Part shown: piece by piece, positions 24,132 through 33,273 of the stretch
Layout of the letters: every line of letters begins with the position of its first letter
Position numbering within the stretch: the first letter of the stretch is position 1
From: Faecalicatena_A orotica
Lineage (GTDB): Bacteria > Bacillota > Clostridia > Lachnospirales > Lachnospiraceae
Strand: one strand, 5' to 3'
Assembly: GCF_040545875.1 (NCBI RefSeq)
Contig: NZ_JBEPMR010000006.1
Length of the DNA: 64,000 bases
The notes under the pieces: model-generated
Told to the model about the DNA's origin: nothing
Database searches by the model: none
The model's input: only the letters and a program-made list of their open reading frames with translations
Position numbers and translations under genes: made by a program

Positions 24132-25277
24132 ATGAAGAGTTTTGATATAAAGACTAAAATATACTTTGGCGACCAGGCACTGGATCGCCTGACTGAGATT
24201 CCATACAGAAAAGTACTGATTATTACGGACCCGTTCATGGCACAGAGCAGTAGTCTGAATCTGATCTTAGATCCTCTTAAGAAGGCAGATATCCAGTTTG
24301 ATATCTTCAAAGAGGTAGTGCCGGATGCACCGATCGACAAGATCAGTGAAGGCGTAAAGAAGATGCTGGAGTACAGGCCGGAGGCAATTATCGCTGTTGG
24401 AGGCGGTTCCTCTATTGACTCCTCCAAATCAATCCGTGAGTTTGCACTCCGTGTAGATAATTACGGGGAGGTTGGCCTCATTGCGATACCGACAACAAGC
24501 GGTACCGGATCAGAGGTTACTTCTTTTGCAGTTGTCTCTGACCCGGCCGAACAGATGAAATATCCGCTTGTATCCAGAGAGCTTACTCCGGATGAAGCGA
24601 TTCTGGATGCAGAACTCGTGAAAAGTGTGCCGCCGTCAGTTACGGCGGATACCGGTATGGATGTGTTTACACATGCCCTGGAGGCGTGCGTAAGTACGAA
24701 CCGGAATGACTTTTCTACAGCACTGGCAGAGAAGGCGATCGAGATATGCGGAGTTTTCCTGCTTCGTGCATATCTTGACGGCAACGATACCCATGCGAGA
24801 CAGAAGATGCATTCCGCTTCCTGTCTGGCAGGTCTTGCGTTCAATTCCGCATCATTGGGAATTAACCACAGCATGGCACACCAGCTCGGGGCAACATTCC
24901 ATATCCCCCACGGACGTGCAAATGCAATGCTGCTGCCGCATATCATTGAGTTTAACAGTGATATCAACAAACACAGCAAGAGCCGTACAGAGTACCTGCC
25001 GGCTGTAAAGCGGTATTCAACAGTGGCACAGCTGCTGGGACTGAGCAGCTACAATAAGATCATGACTGTCCGTTCACTTGTCAACTGGGTACAGTTTATG
25101 CTCAAAGAGATGGACATCCCGCTGTCAATTTCACAGATGGGGAAAATCGAGAAGGAAGATTATTTCAACGCAATTGACCGTATGGCTGATGCAGCACTGG
25201 CTGATGCATGTACGCCGACGAATCCGCGTGTTCCGAGAAAAGCGGATATTGTCCAGATTTATAAGGATCTCTGGTAA
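24132..25277 (+). CDS. pduQ: Iron-containing alcohol dehydrogenase (PduQ-like propanol dehydrogenase)
   Basis: Reduces propionaldehyde to 1-propanol (or lactaldehyde to propanediol), regenerating NAD+. It is 381 residues of the group III family with VGGGSSIDSSKSI and PTTSGTGSEVTSF at the cofactor site. Metal ligands lie in DTGMDVFTHALEA and NHSMAHQLGATFHIPHG. It has no N-terminal helix extension, so it may enter the shell by partner binding, as reported for PduQ with PduP, or act outside. Last gene of the unit, before a terminator. Confidence 0.9.
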   Translation: MKSFDIKTKIYFGDQALDRLTEIPYRKVLIITDPFMAQSSSLNLILDPLKKADIQFDIFKEVVPDAPIDKISEGVKKMLEYRPEAIIAVGGGSSIDSSKSIREFALRVDNYGEVGLIAIPTTSGTGSEVTSFAVVSDPAEQMKYPLVSRELTPDEAILDAELVKSVPPSVTADTGMDVFTHALEACVSTNRNDFSTALAEKAIEICGVFLLRAYLDGNDTHARQKMHSASCLAGLAFNSASLGINHSMAHQLGATFHIPHGRANAMLLPHIIEFNSDINKHSKSRTEYLPAVKRYSTVAQLLGLSSYNKIMTVRSLVNWVQFMLKEMDIPLSISQMGKIEKEDYFNAIDRMADAALADACTPTNPRVPRKADIVQIYKDLW

Positions 25278-25341
25278 AAGCCAACATATAGAATAAACTT
25301 AATACGTTTGTAACAGGGCTCCCTCCCTGTATACAAAAAAT

Positions 25342-25375
25342 GCGGGTCCGTCTGAGATTTTACGGACCCGCGTTT
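25342..25375. terminator. Bidirectional terminator between pduQ and the AraC gene
   Basis: GCGGGTCCGT (25342-25351) pairs with ACGGACCCGC (25362-25371). TTTT follows on the + strand, and the upstream AAAAAA supplies Ts for the - strand. Confidence 0.88.
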
Positions 25376-26253
25376 TAACTTCTCCAGGCTTTCCGGTAAA
25401 CGAGAGGCGTCTGTCCTTCCCTCGCCTTAAAAAGATTGATAAAATGCGTCACATTATTCATTCCGCACTCAAAGGCGATTTCACCGACCGGAAGCTCTGA
25501 ATATTTCAGAAGCTCTTTTGCATAGGTGATTCTGGCAGTAATCAGGTATTCGTTAATCGTAACTCCGATATATTTTTTAAATTCCTTCAGGATATGATAG
25601 CGGCTTCTGTGTGTCATCTCCTCAAAATATTTCAGCGACAGGTCCGTTTTGAAATTCTTATCAATCTCCCTTGCGATTTCTTTTATATAATCAGGGATGA
25701 GGAATGTGTCTGCATTGTTGGTTGCGGTCAGAACAAGTAATTCCGTAAGAATCCCGTTGATTAAATTAGAAGTTACAATCTCCGTAGTCAGGTTTTTCTT
25801 TTTGTGCAGAGAGATCATTTGCCGGAGAGTGCGGTCTATAAGGGAGTCATCCCTTAAGTCCAGTATCCTGAACCCATTTCTTGTAAATTCTTTATAATAC
25901 CCGAGAGCACTGTTTCCGTTAAAATGAATCCAGAGGATCTCCCAGTCCTCGTCCTCACCGGTCCAGTACATGTGGTGCTCCTCGCAGTTAATGTAGAAGC
26001 ACTGCCCCTTTTTCAGCGTGTATGTATTTCCTTCATATTCCAGAAACCCTTTGCCGGAAACGGTATATACGATAAGGAACGAGTCCAGATTCTGACGTTC
26101 TGAAAAGTATGGGTGGCAGGTCTTGAAATAACCAATCTCCTGTGTATAAAAATACGTTGTTTTGGCGGTTGTACCGGGAGTTAGGATCAGCCGGACGGAG
26201 TCTTCACTCCATGTATGGGAACCGCGCTCTAAAAGTTCTGTTTTTGTCTTCAT
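25375..26253 (-). CDS. AraC-family regulator with cupin sensor domain
   Basis: A 292-residue regulator. The N-terminal cupin-like ligand domain (GKGFLEYEGNTYTLKKGQCFY, then EEHHMYWTGEDEDW) is followed by the double helix-turn-helix at about residues 190-292 (GVTINEYLITARITYAKELL, GMNNVTHFINLFKAREGQTP). It is transcribed divergently from the isomerase at 26369, with 115 bp between them, so it most likely controls that gene. RhaS/MelR-like in layout; the ligand is unknown. Confidence 0.88.
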   Translation of the reverse strand: MKTKTELLERGSHTWSEDSVRLILTPGTTAKTTYFYTQEIGYFKTCHPYFSERQNLDSFLIVYTVSGKGFLEYEGNTYTLKKGQCFYINCEEHHMYWTGEDEDWEILWIHFNGNSALGYYKEFTRNGFRILDLRDDSLIDRTLRQMISLHKKKNLTTEIVTSNLINGILTELLVLTATNNADTFLIPDYIKEIAREIDKNFKTDLSLKYFEEMTHRSRYHILKEFKKYIGVTINEYLITARITYAKELLKYSELPVGEIAFECGMNNVTHFINLFKAREGQTPLVYRKAWRS

Positions 26254-26368
26254 AGTATCACCACAACATTCTGTTATTTTTGGGCAATTTGCTTGGATGT
26301 AATTCCAATTTTACAGGATTATAATGTGTTTGTAAACAAAAATAAAAGAACGGTCAGGAGGAGATATA
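26254..26368 (+). promoter_or_regulatory. Divergent control region
   Basis: A TATAAT at 26320-26325 is placed to serve the isomerase gene. No good -35 box is visible at 16-18 nt, in keeping with an activator-dependent promoter. AGGAGGAG precedes the ATG. Confidence 0.4.
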
Positions 26369-27871
26369 ATGATGACAAGAAAAGAAGTAAAGAAACCACG
26401 GATAGGTATTTACTCTATGGGGCTGAAGCATTACTGGGGACAATTTCCCGGTTTGCGCGAACGGCTGATTGAGTATGGGGAATTTATTGTAAGAAGTATA
26501 GAAGATTTCGGGGCGGAAGTATACTATTATGGCCTTGTTGACTGTGAGCAGGAGGGACAGAAGGCTGGCTGCTACTTTAATGAGAAAAATGTTGATTTGA
26601 TTTTTATCCATTCGGCAACCTATGTGACAAGCGCATCGATCCTGCCGGTCCACCAGATCTGTAAGGCACCGGCTGTCGTACTGAACCTGCAGCCTGCGGC
26701 CAGAATAAATTATGAAAAAACGACGACCGGGGAATGGCTTGCACACTGTGGTGCATGTCCGGTCCCGGAGGTATCCAATGCTTTTAACCGTGCGGGAATC
26801 AAGTACCATGTTGTGAACGGACTGCTTGGTCTGGACTACACACCGGTTATTTCCATGACGGACGAAGTAACAGCCCGTCGTCCCGAGGCGAAGCGTGCAT
26901 GGAAGAAGATTGAGGAGTGGGTGCTTGCAGCGAAGGTAAAACGCAATCTGGAGGGGGCAAGATTTGGGTTCCTTGGCAATACATACAGCGGCATGCTGGA
27001 TATGTACAGTGATTTTACCATGTTTCAGGCCCAGACAGGTGCACATGTTGAAGTGTTGGAGATGTGTGATCTGGACAGGATGCTTCAGAGCGTGACAGAG
27101 GAAGAGACGGAAGAAAAAAGAAAAGAGATTGAGGAGTTCTTTACCATCAGCGAGGATGCCGCGGCAGACCCGCTGGCACAGAAGCCGACAGAAGAACAGA
27201 TGAACTGGTCTGCTAAGATAGCGGCTGCGCAGGAGAAAATGGTGGAAGAGTTTGATCTGGATGCACTGACATATTATTATCACGGCGCTCCGGGCAATCA
27301 TTATGAAGACATGCAGGGCGGCTTTATAGTTGGTCATTCGCTTCTCACCGCAGAAGGGATTCCATGTGCCGGGGAAGGCGACCTGAAGACATGTCTCGCC
27401 ATGAAAATCTGTGATATCCTTGGAAAGGGCGGCAGTTTCTGTGAAATTGTGACCGTGGATTATGAGGACGGCACAATCCTCCTCGGACACGACGGCCCGT
27501 TTCATTTGGAGATTGCAAAAGGAAAGCCAATCCTGAGAGGCATGGGGTTATATCATGGGAAACAGGGGACCGGGGTATCTGTAGAGGCAAAGGTAAGAGC
27601 GGGGGATATTACAAACCTCGGCTGTACACAGACAATCGACGGAAAACTCAAATTCATCGTCACGGAAGCGGAGTCGACAGACGGTACGATCATGACGATC
27701 GGCAATACCCAGACGCCTGTAAAGTTCAAAAAAGATCCGGATTCTTTCATGGATGAGTGGTTTGCAGAGGCACCTACGCATCATTTTGCCATGAGTGTGG
27801 GGCATAATGGATCACTCTATGAGAAAGTTGCAGAGCTGCTGGAAATACCAGCGGTGGTACTAGATAAATAA
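26369..27871 (+). CDS. L-arabinose/L-fucose isomerase-family sugar isomerase
   Basis: A 500-residue protein of the AraA/FucI structural family (about the AraA length, shorter than FucI at ~590-600). AGEGDLKTCLAMKI corresponds to the metal-binding GEGD segment of AraA; GHDGPFHLEIAKG and a late THHFAMSVGHNG provide His ligands. It is not orthodox AraA: the N-terminus (IGIYSMGLKHYWGQFPGLRE) differs. The substrate is unknown. It is monocistronic, controlled by the divergent AraC gene. A long antisense open frame over it is a codon-usage shadow. Confidence 0.8.
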   Translation: MMTRKEVKKPRIGIYSMGLKHYWGQFPGLRERLIEYGEFIVRSIEDFGAEVYYYGLVDCEQEGQKAGCYFNEKNVDLIFIHSATYVTSASILPVHQICKAPAVVLNLQPAARINYEKTTTGEWLAHCGACPVPEVSNAFNRAGIKYHVVNGLLGLDYTPVISMTDEVTARRPEAKRAWKKIEEWVLAAKVKRNLEGARFGFLGNTYSGMLDMYSDFTMFQAQTGAHVEVLEMCDLDRMLQSVTEEETEEKRKEIEEFFTISEDAAADPLAQKPTEEQMNWSAKIAAAQEKMVEEFDLDALTYYYHGAPGNHYEDMQGGFIVGHSLLTAEGIPCAGEGDLKTCLAMKICDILGKGGSFCEIVTVDYEDGTILLGHDGPFHLEIAKGKPILRGMGLYHGKQGTGVSVEAKVRAGDITNLGCTQTIDGKLKFIVTEAESTDGTIMTIGNTQTPVKFKKDPDSFMDEWFAEAPTHHFAMSVGHNGSLYEKVAELLEIPAVVLDK

Positions 27872-27880
27872 GTCACAGGA

Positions 27881-27935
27881 AAAACTGCCGCAGGAAGCCT
27901 GTTATACGTTAAGCTTCCTGCGGCAGTTTTTCAGA
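27881..27935. terminator. Bidirectional terminator
   Basis: An 18-bp perfect stem (27881-27898 with 27913-27930) with Ts on the + side and As at its foot. It separates the isomerase from the convergent histidine kinase gene. Confidence 0.9.
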
Positions 27936-27940
27936 ATATA

Positions 27941-29971
27941 TTACAGCACCTGCCTGCGGTATTCCTCAGGCGAGCACCCGAACCGTTCTCTGAATTCCGT
28001 AAAAAACAGCTGCGGATTGTCATACCCGCATTCTTTTGCAATCTCATAAATATTGATTTCCGGCCTCGTGAGCAGCGTCAGTGCCTGGATAAAGTGGCTT
28101 TCCTTCAGGGGGTCTTCGGCTGTACCGTCCGGCGAAGCATCGATCAGTCCATCTTCGGGATAGCGCGCCGGGATGCGGATCTCGACATCAGTGCCTGCAC
28201 CGTAGGTGCTGGAGTACTTCAGGCCATATTCCGGCCCGTACATTAACTGTAGGCGACGGTGCGTGTTATATACGGCGATGTTGGAGCCCTTGCCGCCGGA
28301 TGAACCGTTTCCTGTTAAAATATTCTCCAGCTTTTCTTCCGGCATGCCAATTCCGTCGTCGGATATCAGAATTACGATATCATCCTCATCAAGCCACCCT
28401 GTCAGAACGATGGTCCCCTGTTTCGACTCTTTTTCCAGTATCCCGTGGAGAATACAGTTTTCTATAACAGGCTGGAAGGTCAGTTTTGGTATGGAATAAT
28501 CCAGAAGATTATCCGGTATATCGATCAGGAGGTCAATCGTATCATGAAAACGCATATTTTGTAGTTGTACATAGATAGATACATGTTCAATCTCATCGTT
28601 TATTGTGCTCAGGCTCTTTTTGCGGCTCAGTGTCAGCTTATAGAAACGTGACAGCTTTTGTATTGCAGATGTGACATCAGCGGACCGCCCCTGTTGAGAG
28701 AGCCAGTTGATCATATCCATTGTGTTGTACAGGAAGTGTGGATTGATCTGTGACTGCAGGGAGTGGAATTCTGCGATACGGAGATCCTCCGCCGCTTTTG
28801 CCTGATCCTCCATCAGCTGGTTGATGACCCGTGTCATGTAATTATAGGTAGATATCAGGTCCCCGATCTCATCATGCGTGTCCGCGGCAGGCAGGGCCAC
28901 AGGCGGTCCGATCCGGGCTTTAGACATCTGGTTGATTACGACAGAAAGCCGGTTAGTGATGGAATGGGAGAGCAGCGTCGCAATCAGGAAAGCAATTAGG
29001 ATACATGCCACATAAACAAGGATAAAGCCTGCCATTATATTGATACTTTTCTTCATCATGGGCTGGGACGGCATGGCGACAACCATGTACCAGTCCGTAT
29101 TCCGTATACTATAGAAACCGGCGTATACGTCTTCATCCAGAACACGTTTCAGGATAAAGTTGTTAGAGGACATAAAGTGTTCCTGTACCTCATCGTAACT
29201 GAAGTGATAAGTCCCGGAGAGCGCCTGATCCGAGGTGGCAACGAGGCTGTCTCTCCCGTTGATGATATATGCCACATTGCTGCTGGAAGAAAGATTATCC
29301 TTAAGCATTGTATCGAAGTGCTTCTGTGAAAAATAAATGGCAAGATAACAGGGGGTCCTTTCACCCTCATAAATAATCGTTGATTTTGCAATGTATGCCA
29401 TGTCCCCGTTATGCTTGATCTCGTAAGAGCCAAGATAGAAGGAAGGGCAGAACAGTGCATGGAGCGAGGGACTTCCGTTGAAGATCCCGTACCAGTACGT
29501 CCCCCATGCCTGATTAATGGGGAGGACTGTTTTACAGACCGGGTAGTTTGAGAAAACGGGATCTGTCCTTGGTATATCGATATATAATTTCACATCAGTA
29601 ATCAGGTCCAGGTCGATAGTCTCATCGAGTGTATCCAGGAAGGCATCGGCTGCATCCGAGGAGGCAAGTTCATTCAGGCTCTCCGTACGGTGCGCGCTTA
29701 CGACCTGATGGTAAAAATCTTCATTTTTAATCTTATCCAGTGCATTCAGAATCTCTGTGACACTCTCTTCAATCATAGGGGCAGTCTGCGTGGCGGCATC
29801 CTGCTCTGTGCGGATTGTATCGGCTATGATCATATCATACAGTTTTGTGTAAAAAAATATTGCCAGTACAATCATAGGGATGGTAGCGATCACAAGGTGT
29901 GTAATCGTAAACTTGGTCTGGAGCTTCAGACTTTTATATATGCTGCTCATTTTCCGGGCGATTAATCTCAT
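27941..29971 (-). CDS. YesM-type sensor histidine kinase with C-terminal AraC half-domain
   Basis: A 676-residue membrane sensor kinase, partner of the response regulator whose gene it overlaps by 4 nt. A transmembrane helix lies near residues 20-42, an extracellular Cache-like sensor follows, then a second helix near 310-330 (FILVYVACILIAFLIATLL), HAMP, and the His_kinase domain with phosphoacceptor His412 (SQINPHFLYNTMD). The HATPase motif is SDDGIGMPEEKL. After the ATPase domain, the last ~55 residues (IYEIAKECGYDNPQLFFTEF, ending PEEYRRQVL) match a single AraC-type helix-turn-helix, which is not normal for this family. Confidence 0.9.
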   Translation of the reverse strand: MRLIARKMSSIYKSLKLQTKFTITHLVIATIPMIVLAIFFYTKLYDMIIADTIRTEQDAATQTAPMIEESVTEILNALDKIKNEDFYHQVVSAHRTESLNELASSDAADAFLDTLDETIDLDLITDVKLYIDIPRTDPVFSNYPVCKTVLPINQAWGTYWYGIFNGSPSLHALFCPSFYLGSYEIKHNGDMAYIAKSTIIYEGERTPCYLAIYFSQKHFDTMLKDNLSSSSNVAYIINGRDSLVATSDQALSGTYHFSYDEVQEHFMSSNNFILKRVLDEDVYAGFYSIRNTDWYMVVAMPSQPMMKKSINIMAGFILVYVACILIAFLIATLLSHSITNRLSVVINQMSKARIGPPVALPAADTHDEIGDLISTYNYMTRVINQLMEDQAKAAEDLRIAEFHSLQSQINPHFLYNTMDMINWLSQQGRSADVTSAIQKLSRFYKLTLSRKKSLSTINDEIEHVSIYVQLQNMRFHDTIDLLIDIPDNLLDYSIPKLTFQPVIENCILHGILEKESKQGTIVLTGWLDEDDIVILISDDGIGMPEEKLENILTGNGSSGGKGSNIAVYNTHRRLQLMYGPEYGLKYSSTYGAGTDVEIRIPARYPEDGLIDASPDGTAEDPLKESHFIQALTLLTRPEINIYEIAKECGYDNPQLFFTEFRERFGCSPEEYRRQVL

Positions 29972-31536
29972 CCTAACATCTTCTCTCTGTATTTTGACGG
30001 GGTAAGCCCCGTAAATTTCTTGAAACTCTTGCTGAAATAATTCCCATTGCTGTAGCCTACTTTCGAGGAAATATCCGTGATCTGGTAACGGGCGTCAGCG
30101 AGGAGCTGCATGGCCTTCTCCATCCGGTACTCTGTCAGGTACTGGTTCAGCGTTTGTCCGGTCTGGCTCTTGAAATAGGTACAGACATAGGAAGCGGAAA
30201 GAAATACATGGTCGCTGATTTCCTTGATAGAGAGCGCATCGTTGGCATAATTCTTGCTAATATAGTCCTTAATCATGAAGATCGTGGAATCCTCCGGTAC
30301 ATAGGAATGAATATTCTGGAAAAATAATTCTGTCTTAGAGACAAGCATCTGGTGGAGTTCCTGATACGTGAAGCATTTTTCCAAATGTTCTATAATGCTT
30401 TCCTCGGTATTGCCGTCCGCTAAATCATAGTTGAGCTTCAACACCTGACGGCTGTCATTGATACATATAAACAACTTATAATAAATATCCTTTACCTGGT
30501 TGGGCAGAAAAATCCGGTTCTCAAAATAGCACTCATAGAGGCTGTTAAGCAGCTGTGTGCAGGTATCCTGATCCTTATTCAGCAGCGCCTCCTTAAAAGA
30601 TGGAACGGCACTTTCCGTCAATTCGAAGGCCGACGGGGCCGGTGCAGATTTTTCCATGCTGTCGGATGATAAGAGTGTGCCCGGACAGAAGAAAAAACTG
30701 CTTTGGAGCATAACAACCGCATTGGTGTAGGAATGGTATGTCTTACTGATTCCTGTGACTGTATCCCCGCGGCCGATGAAAAAGTCTCCTAATTGTGAGA
30801 ACTGGTCCTTCAGGTAACTCTCCACAGCCGACAATGCAACAGGGGACGGCAGATTGTTCCCCATTATATGGAAAACGTGGTAAACAGCATGAATCTGGAT
30901 GTAGAATACCTGAAGATGGTAATGGGTCAGATAATCTGTAAAATCACTGCGTATGTCATGGAGCAGGGTGCTGTCGGGATCATTTGTCTTTAACTTTACG
31001 ATGTATGTAGTGAAGCTGCTCCCGGGCATCAGCCTGAGGGAAAGTTCATCGGCAAGGTCTGTGATCTCTTCCTCATTTTCTTTATAGGGCTTCGTCAGAA
31101 GCAGTGCGAGCTGGGAAGCCTTTTCCAGAGAATACAGGTTTTCACTCTGACGTGTGCGGAGGTTCTTCTCATGCCTCTGGGCCGCTTCGAGTACAGCCTC
31201 TTTGATCTCCAGAGGATTTAGAGGCTTTTCAACATAATTAACAGCCTTCAGCTTAATAGCGGCTTTTAAATATTCCTTATCAGAGTAACCGCTCATGAAG
31301 ATCACGCTTGTATCGGGCAGAATTGATTCGAGACGTTCTACCATCTGAATGCCGTCCATGCGCGGCATACGCACATCGCTCAGTATGATGTCCGGTTTCT
31401 GCAGGCGGGCAATTGCCAGGGCGTTGATGCCGTCATCCGCCTGGAAAATCTGTTCGACCCCAAGGGATTCCCAGTCAAGGGAAGCGATCAGGCCTTCCCG
31501 CGTCAGTTCCTCATCATCGACGATCAGTAGCTTCAT
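29968..31536 (-). CDS. YesN-type response regulator (receiver plus AraC HTH)
   Basis: A 522-residue regulator. The receiver domain occupies residues 1-120, with the acidic pocket Asp7-Asp8 and phosphoacceptor Asp54 (ILSDVRMPRMDG). A long variable middle region and a C-terminal AraC double helix-turn-helix follow (SKNYANDALSIKEISDHVFL, then VGYSNGNYFSKSFKKFTGLT). AGGAGG precedes its ATG. It is divergent from the ABC operon at 31766 and so is likely its activator. Confidence 0.92.
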   Translation of the reverse strand: MKLLIVDDEELTREGLIASLDWESLGVEQIFQADDGINALAIARLQKPDIILSDVRMPRMDGIQMVERLESILPDTSVIFMSGYSDKEYLKAAIKLKAVNYVEKPLNPLEIKEAVLEAAQRHEKNLRTRQSENLYSLEKASQLALLLTKPYKENEEEITDLADELSLRLMPGSSFTTYIVKLKTNDPDSTLLHDIRSDFTDYLTHYHLQVFYIQIHAVYHVFHIMGNNLPSPVALSAVESYLKDQFSQLGDFFIGRGDTVTGISKTYHSYTNAVVMLQSSFFFCPGTLLSSDSMEKSAPAPSAFELTESAVPSFKEALLNKDQDTCTQLLNSLYECYFENRIFLPNQVKDIYYKLFICINDSRQVLKLNYDLADGNTEESIIEHLEKCFTYQELHQMLVSKTELFFQNIHSYVPEDSTIFMIKDYISKNYANDALSIKEISDHVFLSASYVCTYFKSQTGQTLNQYLTEYRMEKAMQLLADARYQITDISSKVGYSNGNYFSKSFKKFTGLTPSKYREKMLG

Positions 31537-31659
31537 TATACAAAGTCCTCCTTTGTGAAATGGGTATGATACCGTATGTTTTCATTCTAACAAACTAATC
31601 CGTCAAAATCCACATAAAAAAACCTGAGACAGGAAGACAAAAATAAATTACCCACAATC

Positions 31660-31688
31660 GAAAAATTTTGCTGTTTTAGAAAAATTTT
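31660..31688 (+). promoter_or_regulatory. Direct repeat GAAAAATTTT upstream of the rhamnose-type ABC operon
   Basis: Two exact copies at 31660-31669 and 31679-31688, 19 bp apart, 78 bp before the first gene of the operon. The placement suits a dimeric AraC-type response regulator. No strong core promoter was identified nearby. Confidence 0.45.
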
Positions 31689-31765
31689 ACAGATGATACA
31701 CTTATTTCAACAAGGAAACATCAATGTTAGTAAGCTTGGTTTGATGAGCGAAGGAGGGAAACACG

Positions 31766-33256
31766 GTGTCTGAATACGTTTTGGAATTAAAAGGTATTAC
31801 GAAGATTTTTCCTGGTGTAAAAGCATTGGACAATGTGCATTTCCAGCTTAAAAAAGGGGAAGTCCATGCACTGATGGGCGAAAACGGAGCTGGTAAGTCC
31901 ACATTTATCAAAGTAATAACCGGTGTACATAAAGCAGAAGAAGGCGAGATGTTCCTGGACGGCAAGAAGGTAGACTTCAAGGGTCCAAGGGATGCACAGG
32001 CGGCAGGGATTGCCGCGGTTTACCAGCATCCGACATCTTATCCGGACCTGACGGTGGCCGAGAATATCTTTATGGGCCATGAGATCATTAAGAAAGGTAT
32101 CATTCAGTGGAAACGCATGAACGAGGAGGCGGCAAACCTTCTGAAACAGCTGAATGCGGATTTTAAGCCGACGGATGAAATGGGAGCCTTAAGCGTGGCA
32201 CAGCAGCAGATGGTTGAGATTGCGAAGGCACTCTCCACACATGCGAGAATCATCATTCTGGATGAACCTACTGCGGCGCTGACAAAGAATGAGTCAGAGG
32301 AGCTTTATAGAATTGTTGATAAGCTGAAAGAAGACGGTGTATCTGTTATTTTCATTTCACACCGTTTCGAGGATATGTACAGGCTGGCAAGTACAGTTAC
32401 GGTATTTAGGGATTCACAATATATCGGTACATACGATGTAAACGGAATCACGAATGCAGACCTGATCAAGGCAATGGTTGGCCGTGAGATCAAGGACCTG
32501 TTCCCGAAACCGGAGGTCCAGATCGGGCCGGAAGTGCTGAGGGTGGAAGGACTTACAAGACTTGGTTATTTCAAGAACGTATCCTTCAATGTCCATGCAG
32601 GCGAGATTGTGGGACTGACAGGACTGGTAGGTGCGGGACGTACCGAAGTCGTGGAAAGTGTCTGTGGGATTACAAGGCCGGATGATGGAAAAGTCTTTCT
32701 GGAAGGAAAGGAAACACATATCAAACAGCCGTCAGATGCCATGAAAAAGGGAATTATCCTTCTCCCTGAGGACCGCCAGAAGGAAGGTCTGATCATGACA
32801 TGGGGACTGGGAAGAAACGTAATGCTTCCGACGATGGGCAAGCATGCAAAACATGGATTTAATGACGAGAAGAAAGAACGCGAGATAGCAAAGAAACTTC
32901 TGGAAGATGTAGATACAAAGGCGGTTACGATCTTTGATCCTGCAACCTCCCTTTCAGGCGGTAACCAGCAGAAGGTAGTCGTAGCCAAGGCACTCGGCCA
33001 GGAAATGAAGGTTGTCATCATGGATGAACCTACGAAGGGTGTCGATGTCGGCGCAAAGGCTGAGATCTATCAGATCATGGGAGATCTGGCGAAGCAGGGA
33101 TATGCGATTATACTGATATCCTCCGAGATGCCGGAAATCCTGGGAATGAGTGACAGAATCGTAGTGATGTGCGGCGGAAAAGTAACTGGTGAACTGAACC
33201 GTAATGAAGCAACTCAGGAAGGAATTCTTGAGCTTGCGATGGAAAAATCAAAATAG
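31766..33256 (+). CDS. Sugar ABC transporter ATP-binding protein (probable L-rhamnose importer)
   Basis: A 496-residue double ATPase of the CUT2 class, with Walker A GENGAGKSTF, a first-domain signature variant LSVAQQQM, and LSGGNQQKVV in the second domain. The start is a GTG at 31766 after AAGGAGG. The gene order ATPase-permease-permease-binding protein, followed by rhaM, matches RhaSTPQ-type rhamnose importers known from rhizobia; the substrate is inferred from that. Confidence 0.9.
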   Translation: MSEYVLELKGITKIFPGVKALDNVHFQLKKGEVHALMGENGAGKSTFIKVITGVHKAEEGEMFLDGKKVDFKGPRDAQAAGIAAVYQHPTSYPDLTVAENIFMGHEIIKKGIIQWKRMNEEAANLLKQLNADFKPTDEMGALSVAQQQMVEIAKALSTHARIIILDEPTAALTKNESEELYRIVDKLKEDGVSVIFISHRFEDMYRLASTVTVFRDSQYIGTYDVNGITNADLIKAMVGREIKDLFPKPEVQIGPEVLRVEGLTRLGYFKNVSFNVHAGEIVGLTGLVGAGRTEVVESVCGITRPDDGKVFLEGKETHIKQPSDAMKKGIILLPEDRQKEGLIMTWGLGRNVMLPTMGKHAKHGFNDEKKEREIAKKLLEDVDTKAVTIFDPATSLSGGNQQKVVVAKALGQEMKVVIMDEPTKGVDVGAKAEIYQIMGDLAKQGYAIILISSEMPEILGMSDRIVVMCGGKVTGELNRNEATQEGILELAMEKSK

Positions 33257-33273
33257 AGGAGGGAATGGGAAAG

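Noticed and set aside
26354..27505. 383-codon open frame on the minus strand
   Set aside because: Lies wholly antisense to the isomerase gene, has no ribosome binding site and a Cys/His/Arg-rich composition typical of antisense frames.
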